A stretch of 64,000 nt of DNA from Streptomyces sp. SID12501 (GTDB taxonomy: Bacteria > Actinomycetota > Actinomycetes > Streptomycetales > Streptomycetaceae): contig NZ_JAAGLU010000024.1 of the NCBI RefSeq assembly GCF_010550245.1, forward strand, positions 62,001 to 126,000, given 5' to 3'. This document shows positions 50,443-59,560 of the stretch, one piece after another (position 1 is the stretch's first letter; each line of letters starts with the position of its first letter). The notes under the pieces were generated by a model. It was given only the letters and a program-made list of their open reading frames with translations, did not search any database and was not told where the DNA came from. The position numbers and the translations under genes are program-made.

Positions 50443-51570
50443 TTGAGTCAGCCGGGTCCGAGCCAGAGCCCTCGGCAGATCCCCGTCATCGTCCTCGCCG
50501 GCTTCCTCGGTTCCGGCAAGACCACCCTCCTCAACCATCTCCTCCACCGCGGCGGTGGCAGTCGTATCGGGGCCATCGTCAATGACTTCGGCGCGATCGA
50601 GATCGACGCCATGGCCGTCGCGGGGGCGTTGGGGGACTCCACGGTGTCGCTGGGCAACGGATGTCTGTGCTGCGCTGTTGATACGAGCGAGCTCGATGTC
50701 TACCTTGATCGACTCGCTCAACCCTCGGCCCGGATCGACGTCATCGTCATCGAGGCCAGTGGGCTCGCCGAACCGCAGGAACTCGTTCGGTTGGTGCTCG
50801 CCAGTGAGAATCCCCGGGTCGTGTACGGGGGACTCGTCGAGGTCGTCGACGCCGTCGAGTTCGACGACACGCGGGTGAAGCACCCCGAGATCGACCGGCA
50901 TCTCGCCCTCGCCGATCTCGTCGTCGTCAACAAGGTCGGGCGGGTCGCGGACGGCGGTGAGCGAATCCTGGAGACCGTCCGCGGGCTGGTCGACCGTGCC
51001 GCCGTAGTCCCCGCCGACTACGGGCGCGTGGATCCCGAGTTCCTTTTCGACTGCCGGCCGACCCAGGAGCGCATCGGGCAGTTGTCCTTCGACGACCTGC
51101 ACGATCACGCGAAGGACAGTCGCGGAAAGGGCGAGCACGGGGACGACGAAGACGGTCATGAGGACGGCGCGGGAGACCATTCCGGGCATCTGCACGCCGC
51201 CTACGACAGTCTCTCCTTCAGCTCCTCGACCCCCCTCCATCCGCGTCGGCTGATGGACTTCCTCGACAGCCGGCCCGAAGGGCTCTACCGCATCAAGGGG
51301 TACGTCGACTTCGGACCGCACGACCCGGGCAACCGGTACGCCGTGCATGCCGTCGGGCGGTTCCTGCGGTTCTATCCCGAGCCCTGGGCCGACGGCGAGG
51401 AGCGGCTCAGCCAGCTCGTCCTCATCGGGTCCGGCATCCAACTGCCTCTCCTCGGCAAGGACTTGGAGGCCTGCACGCACGACGCCCCACACGCCGACGA
51501 GCACAGCATGTGGGGCGTCCTGAGGTACGTACAGGAGCGGAGCCCGGAGGGCTCGGGAGAGGTCGGCTGA
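50443..51570 (+). CDS. CobW/COG0523 GTPase with His/Asp-rich linker
   Basis: 375-residue metallochaperone-type G3E GTPase. Walker A GFLGSGKTT (residues 20-28), the metal-binding GNGCLCC (Cys74, Cys76, Cys77), and IVIEASGLAEP as the switch region. The guanine-specificity site reads NKVG (163-166) instead of NKxD. Residues 218-251 are a His/Asp/Glu-rich linker that likely binds zinc or another divalent metal, followed by the CobW C-terminal domain (LYRIKGYVDFG, YAVHAVGRFLRFYPEPW). TTG start with GAGAGAGG. Its stop is one base from the parC stop on the other strand. Metal and client unknown. Confidence 0.92.
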   Translation: MSQPGPSQSPRQIPVIVLAGFLGSGKTTLLNHLLHRGGGSRIGAIVNDFGAIEIDAMAVAGALGDSTVSLGNGCLCCAVDTSELDVYLDRLAQPSARIDVIVIEASGLAEPQELVRLVLASENPRVVYGGLVEVVDAVEFDDTRVKHPEIDRHLALADLVVVNKVGRVADGGERILETVRGLVDRAAVVPADYGRVDPEFLFDCRPTQERIGQLSFDDLHDHAKDSRGKGEHGDDEDGHEDGAGDHSGHLHAAYDSLSFSSSTPLHPRRLMDFLDSRPEGLYRIKGYVDFGPHDPGNRYAVHAVGRFLRFYPEPWADGEERLSQLVLIGSGIQLPLLGKDLEACTHDAPHADEHSMWGVLRYVQERSPEGSGEVG

Positions 51571-51571
51571 C

Positions 51572-54028
51572 CTACACCGGGCCCGTCACCACCCCCACCG
51601 TCTTCGGCAAGGAGAGGCCCGAGCCGTCGCGGCGCGGGTCCATCTCCGGGAGCTCCGCCGGGGTGCCGTTCTTCTGGGACGCCCGCGCCGGCGTGGGGCC
51701 CGCCCAGGCCAGGGACAGACAGTCCTCGCCCTTCAGGAACCGCTGGCAGCGGACACCGCCGGTGGCGCGGCCCTTGCGCGGGTACTGGTCGAAGGGCGTC
51801 AGCTTCGCAGTGGTCTGCACGGAGTCGTCCAGCGTGCCCCGCGAGCCGGCGACCGTGAAGACGACCGCGTCCACCGCTGGGTCCACCGCCGTGAACGAGA
51901 TCACCTTGGCGCCGTCCGTGAGCTTGATGCCGGCCATACCGCCGGCCGGGCGGCCCTGAGGGCGGACATGGGCGGCCTGGAAGCGCAGCAACTGGGCGTC
52001 GTCCGTGATGAAGACCAGGTCCTCCTCGCCCGTGCGCAGCTCCGCGGCACCGACGATCCGGTCGCCGTCCCTGAGCGTGATGACCTCCAACTCCCCCTTG
52101 TTGGAGGGATAGTCGGGGACCACACGCTTGACGACGCCCTGTTCCGTGCCGATCGCGAGCCCCGGCGACGACTCGTCGAGCGTCGTCAGGCAGACCACCG
52201 TCTCGCCGTCCTCCAGGGAGAGGAACTCCGACAGCGGGGCGCCGCCCGAGAGGTTGGGCGCCGCCATCGTGTCGGGGAGCCGGGGGAGGTCGATGACGTT
52301 GATACGCAGCAGGCGGCCCGCCGACGTGACCGCGCCCACCTCGCCCCGTGCCGTCGCCGGGACCGCGGAGACGATCAGGTCGTGCTTCGCGCGCCGACCG
52401 TCCTCGTCCGCCGGGAACGGCTCGCCGTTCGCCGTACGCGCCAGCAGGTCCGTCGAGGAGAGCAGGACCCGGCACGGGTCGTCGGCCACCTGGAGCGGGA
52501 CGCCCGCCGCAGGGGCGGCGCCGGCCGACTCCAGCAGGACCGTACGCCGCTCGGTGCCGAACTTCTTGGCCACCGCGGCCAGTTCGTTCGACACCAGCTT
52601 GCGGAGCTCCGCGTCCGACTCCAGGATCCGGGTCAGCTCCGCGATCTCGGCGGCCAGCCGCTCCTTCTCGGACTCCAGCTCGATGCGGTCGAACCGGGTC
52701 AGTCGGCGCAGCGGGGTGTCCAGGATGTACTGCGTCTGGATCTCCGAGAGGGAGAACCGCTCCATCAGGCGTTCCTTCGCCTGCGAGGAGTTGTCGCTGG
52801 AACGGATCAGCCGGATGACCTCGTCGATGTCCACCAGCGCGGTGAGCAGGCCCTCGACCAGGTGCAGCCGGTCGCGGCGCTTGGTGCGGCGGAACTCCGA
52901 GCGACGCCGTACGACCTCGAAGCGGTGGTCGAGATAGACCTCGAGGAGCTCCTTGAGCCCCAGGGTGAGGGGCTGACCGTCCACCAGTGCCACGTTGTTG
53001 ATGCCGAAGGACTCCTCCATCGGTGTCAGCTTGTAGAGCTGCTCCAGGACGGCTTCCGGTACGAAGCCGTTCTTGACCTCGATGACCAGGCGCAGGCCGT
53101 GGCTGCGGTCGGTGAGGTCCTTGACGTCTGCGATGCCCTGGAGCTTCTTCGAGCCGACCAGGTCCTTGATCTTGGCGATCACCTTCTCCGGGCCGACGGT
53201 GAAGGGCAGTTCGGTGACGACCAGGCCCATACGGCGCGGCGTCACGTTTTCCACCGACACCGTGGAGCGGATCCTGAACGTGCCGCGGCCCGTCTCGTAC
53301 GCATCCCTGATCCCGGCGAGGCCGACGATCCGCCCGCCGGTGGGCAGGTCGGGGCCCGGGACGTGGCGCATCAGGGTGTCGAGGTCGGCGGCCGGGTAGC
53401 GGATGAGATGGCGGGCGGCCGAGATGACCTCGCCGAGGTTGTGCGGCGGCATGTTCGTGGCCATACCGACGGCGATGCCCGACGCGCCGTTCACCAGCAG
53501 GTTCGGGAAGGCGGCGGGCAGCGCCACCGGTTCCTGCTCCTGGCCGTCGTAGTTGGGGGCGAAGTCGACCGTGTCCTCTTCGATCGACTCCGTCATCAGG
53601 GACGTCGCGTCGGCCATCCGGGCCTCGGTGTACCGCATGGCGGCCGGCGGGTCGTCGTTGCCCAGCGAACCGAAGTTGCCGTGGCCGTCGACCAGCGGCA
53701 CGCGCATGGAGAACGGCTGGGCGAGACGCACCAGGGCGTCGTAGATCGACGAGTCGCCGTGCGGGTGGAGCTTACCCATGACCTCGCCGACGACGCGGGC
53801 GCACTTCACATAGCCGCGGTCGGGGCGCAGGCCCATCTCGTTCATCTGGTAGACGATGCGACGGTGTACGGGTTTGAGGCCGTCTCGGGCGTCGGGCAGG
53901 GCTCGGGAGTAGATGACCGAGTACGCGTACTCGAGGAAGGAGCCCTGCATCTCGTCGACGACGTCGATGTCGAGGATCCGCTCCTCGAAGTCATCGGGCG
54001 GCGGGGTCTTCGTGGTGCGGCGGGCCAT
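51572..54028 (-). CDS. parC: DNA topoisomerase IV/gyrase A-type subunit (ParC)
   Basis: 818-residue breakage-reunion subunit. Active-site tyrosine is Tyr133 in MRYTEARM; the quinolone-sensitive region is HPHGDSSIYDALVRLAQPF (residues 88-106). The C-terminal pinwheel begins near residue 510 with blades such as RTANGEPFPADEDG and AEQ-like GTEQGVVKRV. Named ParC because parE is in the same window and gyrA is elsewhere in Streptomyces. ATG 54028 with AAGGAG about nine bases upstream; an upstream in-frame extension to 54277 is low-complexity. Convergent with the CobW gene, only one base between stops and no terminator, so each 3' end must run into the other gene. Confidence 0.96.
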   Translation of the reverse strand: MARRTTKTPPPDDFEERILDIDVVDEMQGSFLEYAYSVIYSRALPDARDGLKPVHRRIVYQMNEMGLRPDRGYVKCARVVGEVMGKLHPHGDSSIYDALVRLAQPFSMRVPLVDGHGNFGSLGNDDPPAAMRYTEARMADATSLMTESIEEDTVDFAPNYDGQEQEPVALPAAFPNLLVNGASGIAVGMATNMPPHNLGEVISAARHLIRYPAADLDTLMRHVPGPDLPTGGRIVGLAGIRDAYETGRGTFRIRSTVSVENVTPRRMGLVVTELPFTVGPEKVIAKIKDLVGSKKLQGIADVKDLTDRSHGLRLVIEVKNGFVPEAVLEQLYKLTPMEESFGINNVALVDGQPLTLGLKELLEVYLDHRFEVVRRRSEFRRTKRRDRLHLVEGLLTALVDIDEVIRLIRSSDNSSQAKERLMERFSLSEIQTQYILDTPLRRLTRFDRIELESEKERLAAEIAELTRILESDAELRKLVSNELAAVAKKFGTERRTVLLESAGAAPAAGVPLQVADDPCRVLLSSTDLLARTANGEPFPADEDGRRAKHDLIVSAVPATARGEVGAVTSAGRLLRINVIDLPRLPDTMAAPNLSGGAPLSEFLSLEDGETVVCLTTLDESSPGLAIGTEQGVVKRVVPDYPSNKGELEVITLRDGDRIVGAAELRTGEEDLVFITDDAQLLRFQAAHVRPQGRPAGGMAGIKLTDGAKVISFTAVDPAVDAVVFTVAGSRGTLDDSVQTTAKLTPFDQYPRKGRATGGVRCQRFLKGEDCLSLAWAGPTPARASQKNGTPAELPEMDPRRDGSGLSLPKTVGVVTGPV

Positions 54029-54297
54029 CGCTGCCGGCTCCTTGCTGAGACATGAACAGGATCTGACGCGGACCATTGTGGACTGCCGCACTGACAACGC
54101 GGACCAAGGCCCGTGCCTGCGGCGGTGTTGGGCGATGGCCGCTAATGCTGAAACGTACCGCCTGGCACCCGAGGAATCTCGCTGTCGGCGTACGTCCGCC
54201 GGGAACTTCGCCAGCACTCCACACGCTTGCATACAGTGGCAGGACCGGCACGAAACCAGCGGTTGCAACAACCGCATCCGCGATCGAAGGGACGTAC

Positions 54298-55641
54298 ATG
54301 CCCATGGGTCACACGGCCACAGCCGAGGCAGGCTCCGGCGGCCTGACAGCGACCGAGCACCGCCTCGCCAACGGGCTGCGCGTGGTGCTTTCCGAGGACC
54401 ACCTGACCCCGGTCGCAGCGGTGTGCCTCTGGTACGACGTCGGGTCGCGCCACGAGGTCAAGGGCCGTACCGGCCTGGCTCACCTCTTCGAGCACCTGAT
54501 GTTCCAGGGTTCGGGCCAGGTGAAGGGCAACGGCCACTTCGAACTGGTCCAGGGCGCGGGCGGCTCGCTCAACGGCACCACCAGCTTCGAGCGCACCAAC
54601 TACTTCGAGACCATGCCCACCCACCAACTGGAGCTCGCCCTCTGGCTGGAGGCCGACCGCATGGGCTCGCTGCTCGCGGCCCTCGACGACGAGTCCATGG
54701 AGAACCAGCGGGACGTCGTCAAGAACGAGCGCAGGCAGCGTTACGACAACGTCCCCTACGGGACGGCGTTCGAGAAGCTGACCGCCCTCGCCTACCCGGA
54801 GGGGCACCCCTACCACCACACGCCGATCGGCTCGATGGCCGACCTGGACGCGGCGACGCTGGAGGACGCACGCGCGTTCTTCCGCACGTACTACGCGCCC
54901 AACAACGCCGTCCTGTCGATCGTCGGGGACATCGACCCCGCCCAGACGCTCGCCTGGGTCGAGAAGTACTTCGGATCCGTCGCCGGGCACGACGGCAAGC
55001 CCGCGCCGCGCTCCGGCGCCCTCCCCGACGTCATGGGCGAGGAACTGCGCGAGGTCGTCGTGGAGGAGGTCCCCGCGCGCGCGTTGATGGCCGCCTACCG
55101 GCTCCCGGAGGACGGCACGCGTGCGTGCGACGCGGCCGACCTGGCGCTCACCGTCCTCGGCGGCGGCGAGTCCTCCCGCCTCTACAACCGGCTCGTACGG
55201 CGGGACCGTACGGCGGTCGCGGCCGGGTTCGGCCTGCTGCGGCTGGCCGGAGCACCCTCCCTGGGGTGGCTGGACGTGAAGACCTCGGCGGACGTCGAGG
55301 TGCCGGTCATCGAGGCCGCCGTCGACGAGGAGCTCGCCCGGTTCGCCGCGGAGGGCCCCACAGCCGAGGAAATGGAGCGCGCCCAGGCCCAGTTGGAGCG
55401 CGAGTGGCTGGACCGGCTCGGTACGGTCTCGGGCCGCGCCGACGAACTGTGCCGTTTCGCGGTGCTGTTCGGCGACCCGCAGCTCGCACTGACCGCCGTG
55501 CAGCGCGTGCTCGACGTGACGGCCGAGGAGGTCCAGCAGGCCGCCAAGGACCGGCTGCGCCCCGACAACCGCGCGGTGCTCGTCTACGAACCCCTCACCG
55601 CCGACACTGCCACCGACACCGACGAGGAGGCGGCCAAGTGA
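54298..55641 (+). CDS. M16-family zinc peptidase, catalytic subunit
   Basis: 447 residues. Zinc site HLFEH (residues 62-66, the inverted HxxEH) with the third ligand Glu in the ENQRDVVKNE segment about 75 residues later. The MPP-like fold is clear (GTTSFERTNYFETMP, NAVLSIVGDIDP). It lacks a signal peptide, so it is cytosolic. ATG 54298 with GAAGGGA five bases away. Its stop overlaps the next GTG by four bases, so the pair is translated together, as in the two-subunit M16B processing peptidases. Confidence 0.94.
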   Translation: MPMGHTATAEAGSGGLTATEHRLANGLRVVLSEDHLTPVAAVCLWYDVGSRHEVKGRTGLAHLFEHLMFQGSGQVKGNGHFELVQGAGGSLNGTTSFERTNYFETMPTHQLELALWLEADRMGSLLAALDDESMENQRDVVKNERRQRYDNVPYGTAFEKLTALAYPEGHPYHHTPIGSMADLDAATLEDARAFFRTYYAPNNAVLSIVGDIDPAQTLAWVEKYFGSVAGHDGKPAPRSGALPDVMGEELREVVVEEVPARALMAAYRLPEDGTRACDAADLALTVLGGGESSRLYNRLVRRDRTAVAAGFGLLRLAGAPSLGWLDVKTSADVEVPVIEAAVDEELARFAAEGPTAEEMERAQAQLEREWLDRLGTVSGRADELCRFAVLFGDPQLALTAVQRVLDVTAEEVQQAAKDRLRPDNRAVLVYEPLTADTATDTDEEAAK

Positions 55642-57026
55642 CCGAGCTCGCCACGATGGAGTTCCACCCCCAGCCCCAGGCGGGCGAGGCCAGGCCCTGG
55701 GCGTTCCCGGCCCCCGGGCGCGGCACGCTCGGCAACGGTCTGACCGTCCTGCGCTGCCACCGCCCCGGCCAGCAGGTCGTCGCCGTCGAGGTACTCGTCG
55801 ACGCCCCCCTGGAGGCCGAGCCGGCCGGTCTCGACGGAGTGGCCACGATCATGGCCCGGGCCTTCTCCGAAGGCACCGACAAGCACTCCGCCGAGGAGTT
55901 CGCCGCCGAGCTGGAGCGCTGCGGCGCCACCCTCGACGCGCACGCCGACCACCCGTGCGTGCGCCTCAGCCTCGAAGTCCCCGTGTCGCGGCTCCCCAAG
56001 GCGCTCGGTCTGCTGGCCGACGCCCTCAGGGCGCCCGCGTTCTCGGACAGCGAGATCGAGCGGCTGGTGCGCAACCGGCTCGACGAGATCCCGCACGAGA
56101 CGGCCAACCCGGCCCGTCGCTCCGCCAAGCAGCTGTACAAGGAGCTGTTCCCGGCGGCCTCGCGGATGTCCCGTCCGCGCCAGGGCACCGAGGAGACGGT
56201 CGCGAAGATCGACGCGGCTGCCGTACGCGCCTTCTACGAGAGGCACGTCCGGCCCGCCACGGCCACCGCCGTGGTCGTCGGCGACCTCACCGACATCGAC
56301 CTGGACGCGCTGCTCGGCGACACCCTGGGGGCCTGGACGGGCTCGCCGGCCGAGCCGCGGCCCGTGCCGCCGGTGACCGCCGACGACACCGGCCGGGTCG
56401 TCATCGTGGACCGCCCCGGCGCCGTGCAGACCCAGCTGCTCATCGGCCGCATCGGCGCCGACCGGCACGACCGTGTCTGGGCGGCCCAGGTCCTCGGCAC
56501 GTACTGCCTCGGCGGCACTCTCACCTCCCGCCTGGACCGCGTCCTGCGCGAGGAAAAGGGCTACACCTACGGTGTGCGGGCGTTCGGCCAGGTCCTGCGC
56601 TCGGCTCCGGACGGTACCGGCGCCTCGCTGCTCGCCATCAGCGGCTCCTTCGACACCCCGAACACCGGGCCCGCGCTGGAGGACCTCTGGAAGGTGCTGC
56701 GCACCCTCGCGGCCGAAGGGCTCACCGACGCCGAACGCGATGTCGCGGTGCAGAACCTGGTCGGCGTCGCCCCGCTCAAGTACGAGACCGCGGCGGCCGT
56801 GGCGAGCACGCTGGCCGACCAGGTCGAGCAGCACCTGCCCGACGACTACCAGGCGACGCTGTACCGGCAGCTCGCCGCGACCGGCACCGTGGAGGCCACG
56901 GCGGCGGCCGTCAACGCCTTCCCGGTGGACCGTCTGGTGACGGTCCTCGTCGGGGACGCTGCGACGATCGAGGAGCCCGTCCGGGCCCTCGGTATCGGTG
57001 AAGTGACCGTCGTTCCCGCCGAGTAG
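55638..57026 (+). CDS. M16-family partner subunit without the zinc site
   Basis: 462 residues with the same fold but no HxxEH: the helix reads GLDGVATIMARAFSEGT at that place. The substrate-binding RLDRVLREEKGYTYGVRAF, the R-Y pair that completes the active site of the catalytic partner, is intact. This fits the non-catalytic subunit of a heterodimeric M16B peptidase. GTG start inside the stop of the catalytic gene. A terminator follows. Substrate unknown; in other bacteria such pairs process peptides or peptide precursors. Confidence 0.93.
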   Translation: MTELATMEFHPQPQAGEARPWAFPAPGRGTLGNGLTVLRCHRPGQQVVAVEVLVDAPLEAEPAGLDGVATIMARAFSEGTDKHSAEEFAAELERCGATLDAHADHPCVRLSLEVPVSRLPKALGLLADALRAPAFSDSEIERLVRNRLDEIPHETANPARRSAKQLYKELFPAASRMSRPRQGTEETVAKIDAAAVRAFYERHVRPATATAVVVGDLTDIDLDALLGDTLGAWTGSPAEPRPVPPVTADDTGRVVIVDRPGAVQTQLLIGRIGADRHDRVWAAQVLGTYCLGGTLTSRLDRVLREEKGYTYGVRAFGQVLRSAPDGTGASLLAISGSFDTPNTGPALEDLWKVLRTLAAEGLTDAERDVAVQNLVGVAPLKYETAAAVASTLADQVEQHLPDDYQATLYRQLAATGTVEATAAAVNAFPVDRLVTVLVGDAATIEEPVRALGIGEVTVVPAE

Positions 57027-57050
57027 CGGTAGCGGCGTACACGACAGGGG

Positions 57051-57078
57051 CCCCGGTGACGAAAGCGTCACCGGGGCT
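57051..57078 (+). terminator. Terminator after the M16 pair
   Basis: GCCCCGGTGACG (57051-57062) and its exact complement (57067-57078) around AAAG, followed by a short T-rich run. Confidence 0.9.
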
Positions 57079-57242
57079 TCTTTGTCCATGTTGATGGTCA
57101 AGTTGTCCGTATTGATGGAGAGGTGGACTGTCTGCACTGTGGCATGCGCGACAAAACCCGTGATCGGTTTGTTGATTGAAAGACGTCCCGCTTAGCGTCT
57201 GTCCGGCTGTCCGTCATGCACTGCGCCGCACCCGCGGCAACC

Positions 57243-57402
57243 GGACAGTCATCGCCGAGTCCCCGTACGGCGCGAGCCAGGGGAGCCGGGGACCCACCAT
57301 GTGCAGTCCCTGGGGTGAATCGGATGCCCGCGCGTGCAGCGAGGGTGTCCGTAGGAGACCTTCCTGCTCCGAACCCGTCAGCTAACCCGGTAGGCGAGAA
57401 GG
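57243..57402 (+). ncRNA. ydaO-yuaA-type c-di-AMP riboswitch
   Basis: The hallmark blocks appear in order: GCCGAGTCC, CAGGGGAGCCGGGGACCCA, a GGGGTGAATC segment, GACCTTCCTG, CCGAACCCGTCAGCTAACC and GGTAGGCGAGAAGGAAGGA. This is the class known from cell-wall hydrolase genes of actinobacteria. The final paired region runs into the ribosome site of the LytM peptidase gene, whose expression it should lower when c-di-AMP is high. Ends are approximate. Confidence 0.9.
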
Positions 57403-57423
57403 AAGGAAAGGACCCACCACCAC

Positions 57424-58197
57424 ATGGCGTTCACCCGCGCCACCGGGAAGCACCGGCGTCCCAGCCGCCCCAGCCTTGTCACCCGTACGACCGTCCGCGC
57501 GGCCGGCGTCGCCGCCCTCGCGACCACCGGCGTCGTCGGCTCCCTCGCCGCTCCGGCGCTCGCCGCGGAGTCCGCGGTAGAGCAGACCGGTCTCACCCCG
57601 GTGATCTCCATCGGCGAGGCGCTCGCCGACCAGATCGACGCGCAGGCCGCCGCCCAGGAGCAGGCCGCCGAGAAGGCCGCCGCCGAGAAACGGGCCGTGG
57701 CCGCCGCGCAGAAGGAGGCGGAGGAGCGGGTCAAGGAGGCACGCGAGGCGAAGGCCCGCGCCGCCCGTGAGGCCGAGCGCAAGCGCCTCACCAGCTATGT
57801 CGCCCCGATCTCCGGCTCGTACATCTCCACGGGCTACAAGACGGGCGGCGCCCTCTGGTCCTCCGGCAGCCACACCGGCGTCGACTTCCACGCCGCGTCC
57901 GGCACCACCGTCCAGGCGGTGGGCTCCGGCACCGTCGTCGAGGCCGGCTGGGGTGGGTCCTACGGCAACAACATCGTGATCAAGATGATCGATGGCACAT
58001 ACACTCAGTACGGTCATCTGTCGTCCATCAATGTCTCCGTCGGCCAGACGGTCACCCCGGGCCAGCAGATAGGCCTCTCGGGGGCGACCGGCAACGTCAC
58101 CGGCGCGCACCTCCACTTCGAGGCGCGTACGACTCCGGAGTACGGCTCGGACATCAATCCCGTCGCCTACCTCCGCTCGCACGGTGTGAACGTCTGA
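57424..58197 (+). CDS. Secreted M23 (LytM) peptidoglycan peptidase
   Basis: 257 residues. Signal peptide about 1-48 (basic start, VRAAGVAALATTGVVGSLAAPALA). Residues 60-120 are an Ala/Glu/Lys coiled coil. LytM domain has the zinc ligands His150 and Asp154 (SHTGVDF), the catalytic His198 (YGHLS) and His231 in GAHLHFE, with the GSGTVVEAGWGG and GLSGATGNVTG turns. All are intact, so it should cut the peptide bridge of peptidoglycan outside the cell. Under the c-di-AMP riboswitch, with GGAAAGGA about 10 bases before ATG. Confidence 0.95.
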   Translation: MAFTRATGKHRRPSRPSLVTRTTVRAAGVAALATTGVVGSLAAPALAAESAVEQTGLTPVISIGEALADQIDAQAAAQEQAAEKAAAEKRAVAAAQKEAEERVKEAREAKARAAREAERKRLTSYVAPISGSYISTGYKTGGALWSSGSHTGVDFHAASGTTVQAVGSGTVVEAGWGGSYGNNIVIKMIDGTYTQYGHLSSINVSVGQTVTPGQQIGLSGATGNVTGAHLHFEARTTPEYGSDINPVAYLRSHGVNV

Positions 58198-58221
58198 CGA
58201 CCCCGCGCATCACTTGTCGTG

Positions 58222-58244
58222 GCCCCGGCTCCCCGAGCCGGGGC
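58222..58244 (+). terminator. Terminator after the LytM peptidase gene
   Basis: GCCCCGGCT (58222-58230) and its complement (58236-58244), loop of five, then TTTC. Confidence 0.8.
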
Positions 58245-58385
58245 TTTCGGTGTTTCGGAGGGTGGTGTGTCCAAAAAATATCCATCGATTCCGGCCTGCC
58301 GTCGGAAATTCCGGTTCTCTGCAATAGAGTCACTGAACACACGTCAATCGTCGACGTTTCACGGGGATTAAAGCGGAGGTCGGAC

Positions 58386-59081
58386 ATGCGTATTCCGGCG
58401 CACTCGGTATGCACGGCGATCCGGGACGACATCGTCGCCGGTGTCTACGAGCGCGGCAGCCGGCTCACCGAGGAACTGCTCGCGCGCCGGTACGGCGTCT
58501 CGCGCGTCCCTGTCCGCGAGGCCCTGCGCACCCTCGAGGCCGAGGGCTTCGTGGTGACCCGGCGGCACGCGGGCGCGTGCGTCGCGGAGCCCACCGAGCA
58601 GGAGGCCTCCGACCTGCTGGAGATGCGCATGCTCCTGGAGCCGCTGGGTGCCTCCCGGGCCGCTCAGCGGCGCACCGAGGCCCATCTCAAGGTGCTGCGG
58701 GGCCTGGTCCGGCTGGGGCAGGAGCGGGCCAGGAGGGGCAACAGCGAGGATCTGCGCTCCCTGGGGGGCTGGTTCCACGAGACGCTCGCCCAGGCCTCCG
58801 GGAGTCATGCCCTGACCTCGACGCTCACCCAGCTCCGGCACAAGATCGCCTGGATGTACGCGGTGGAGGCGCCGGCCAGTCCCGTCGAGTCCTGGGCGGA
58901 GCACGGGGCGATCGTGGACGCCGTGGCACGCGGTGACGGTGAGCGGGCGCGGGCGATCACGACCCTGCACGCCGAGCGGGCGACCGGTGTGCACCGGCTT
59001 CGATTTCCGGGCGCCGGGGACCGGCCGGATCGTGTGAGGACTTCGCAACATCCCGTAAACATGACGGGCCTGCGTCATTAA
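58386..59081 (+). CDS. GntR/FadR-family transcriptional regulator
   Basis: 231 residues. The wHTH covers residues 8-70 (AIRDDIVAGVYERGSRLTEELLARRYGVSRVPVREALRTLEAEGFV). The C-terminal FCD domain follows with LEMRMLLEPLGASRAAQRR, GGWFHETLAQASG and WAEHGAIVDAVARGDGERARAI, which contain the histidines of the metal-dependent effector pocket. ATG 58386 has GCGGAGG 7 bases upstream. It sits between a LytM peptidase and ptsH; a link to sugar or amino sugar metabolism is possible but not shown. The ligand is unknown. Confidence 0.93.
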   Translation: MRIPAHSVCTAIRDDIVAGVYERGSRLTEELLARRYGVSRVPVREALRTLEAEGFVVTRRHAGACVAEPTEQEASDLLEMRMLLEPLGASRAAQRRTEAHLKVLRGLVRLGQERARRGNSEDLRSLGGWFHETLAQASGSHALTSTLTQLRHKIAWMYAVEAPASPVESWAEHGAIVDAVARGDGERARAITTLHAERATGVHRLRFPGAGDRPDRVRTSQHPVNMTGLRH

Positions 59082-59151
59082 CACGGGCGCCGTATACAAA
59101 GAGGGTTGAATTCGCGGGGGATTATTTCTGCTGCCTGCGACCGGGAATTAA

Positions 59152-59184
59152 GAAGGGCCCGCCCGATATTCGGGCGGGCCCTTC
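59152..59184. terminator. Perfect 14-bp stem terminator
   Basis: Bases 59152-59165 pair exactly with 59171-59184 around ATATT, between the convergent gntR and ptsH genes. Confidence 0.88.
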
Positions 59185-59253
59185 GTCATGTGCGGATGAT
59201 GCTTTTGCGGTGGCGTCTGCCGCCACCGTCAATCGAGGACTCCGCCGGACTTT

Positions 59254-59535
59254 TCAGACCGTCTCGGGGAGTTCCTCGAGACCCTCGGCCACCAGCTTCG
59301 CCAGGCGGTCGAGTGCGGCATCGGCGCCCTCCGCCTCGGAGGCGAGGACGATCTCCTCGCCGCCCTGGGCGCCCAGGCCGAGGACCGCCAGCATGGAGGC
59401 CGCGTTGACGGGGTTGCCGTCGGCCTTGGCGATCGTCATGGGGACGCCGGCGGCCGTGGCCGCACGGACGAAGATGGAGGCGGGGCGGGCGTGGAGGCCC
59501 TCCGCCCAGCCGACGTTGACGCGGCGCTCAGCCAT
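59254..59535 (-). CDS. ptsH: HPr phosphocarrier protein of the PTS
   Basis: 93 residues. Phosphorylated by enzyme I at His15 (GLHARPAS) and passes the group to EIIA proteins. The regulatory serine is Ser47 in NAASMLAVLGLGA, at the conserved place. Full-length and intact. Start ATG 59535; the DasR site lies 26 bases upstream, so amino sugar phosphate (GlcN-6-P) should relieve repression. No enzyme I gene follows here, which is the normal Streptomyces arrangement. Confidence 0.97.
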   Translation of the reverse strand: MAERRVNVGWAEGLHARPASIFVRAATAAGVPMTIAKADGNPVNAASMLAVLGLGAQGGEEIVLASEAEGADAALDRLAKLVAEGLEELPETV

Positions 59536-59560
59536 GTGATGCTGCCCTTCACTGTCTCAG

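Larger units (their letters stand above)
57027..57423. other. Leader region of the LytM peptidase gene
   Basis: 397 bases made up of the M16 terminator (57051-57078), a TTGATG-rich patch around 57090-57115, an AT-rich promoter-like segment at 57150-57185 and the c-di-AMP riboswitch (57243-57402). Confidence 0.7.

Noticed and set aside
51968..54055. A 695-codon plus-strand frame opposite parC
   Set aside because: Low-complexity, no start context, fully antisense to parC.
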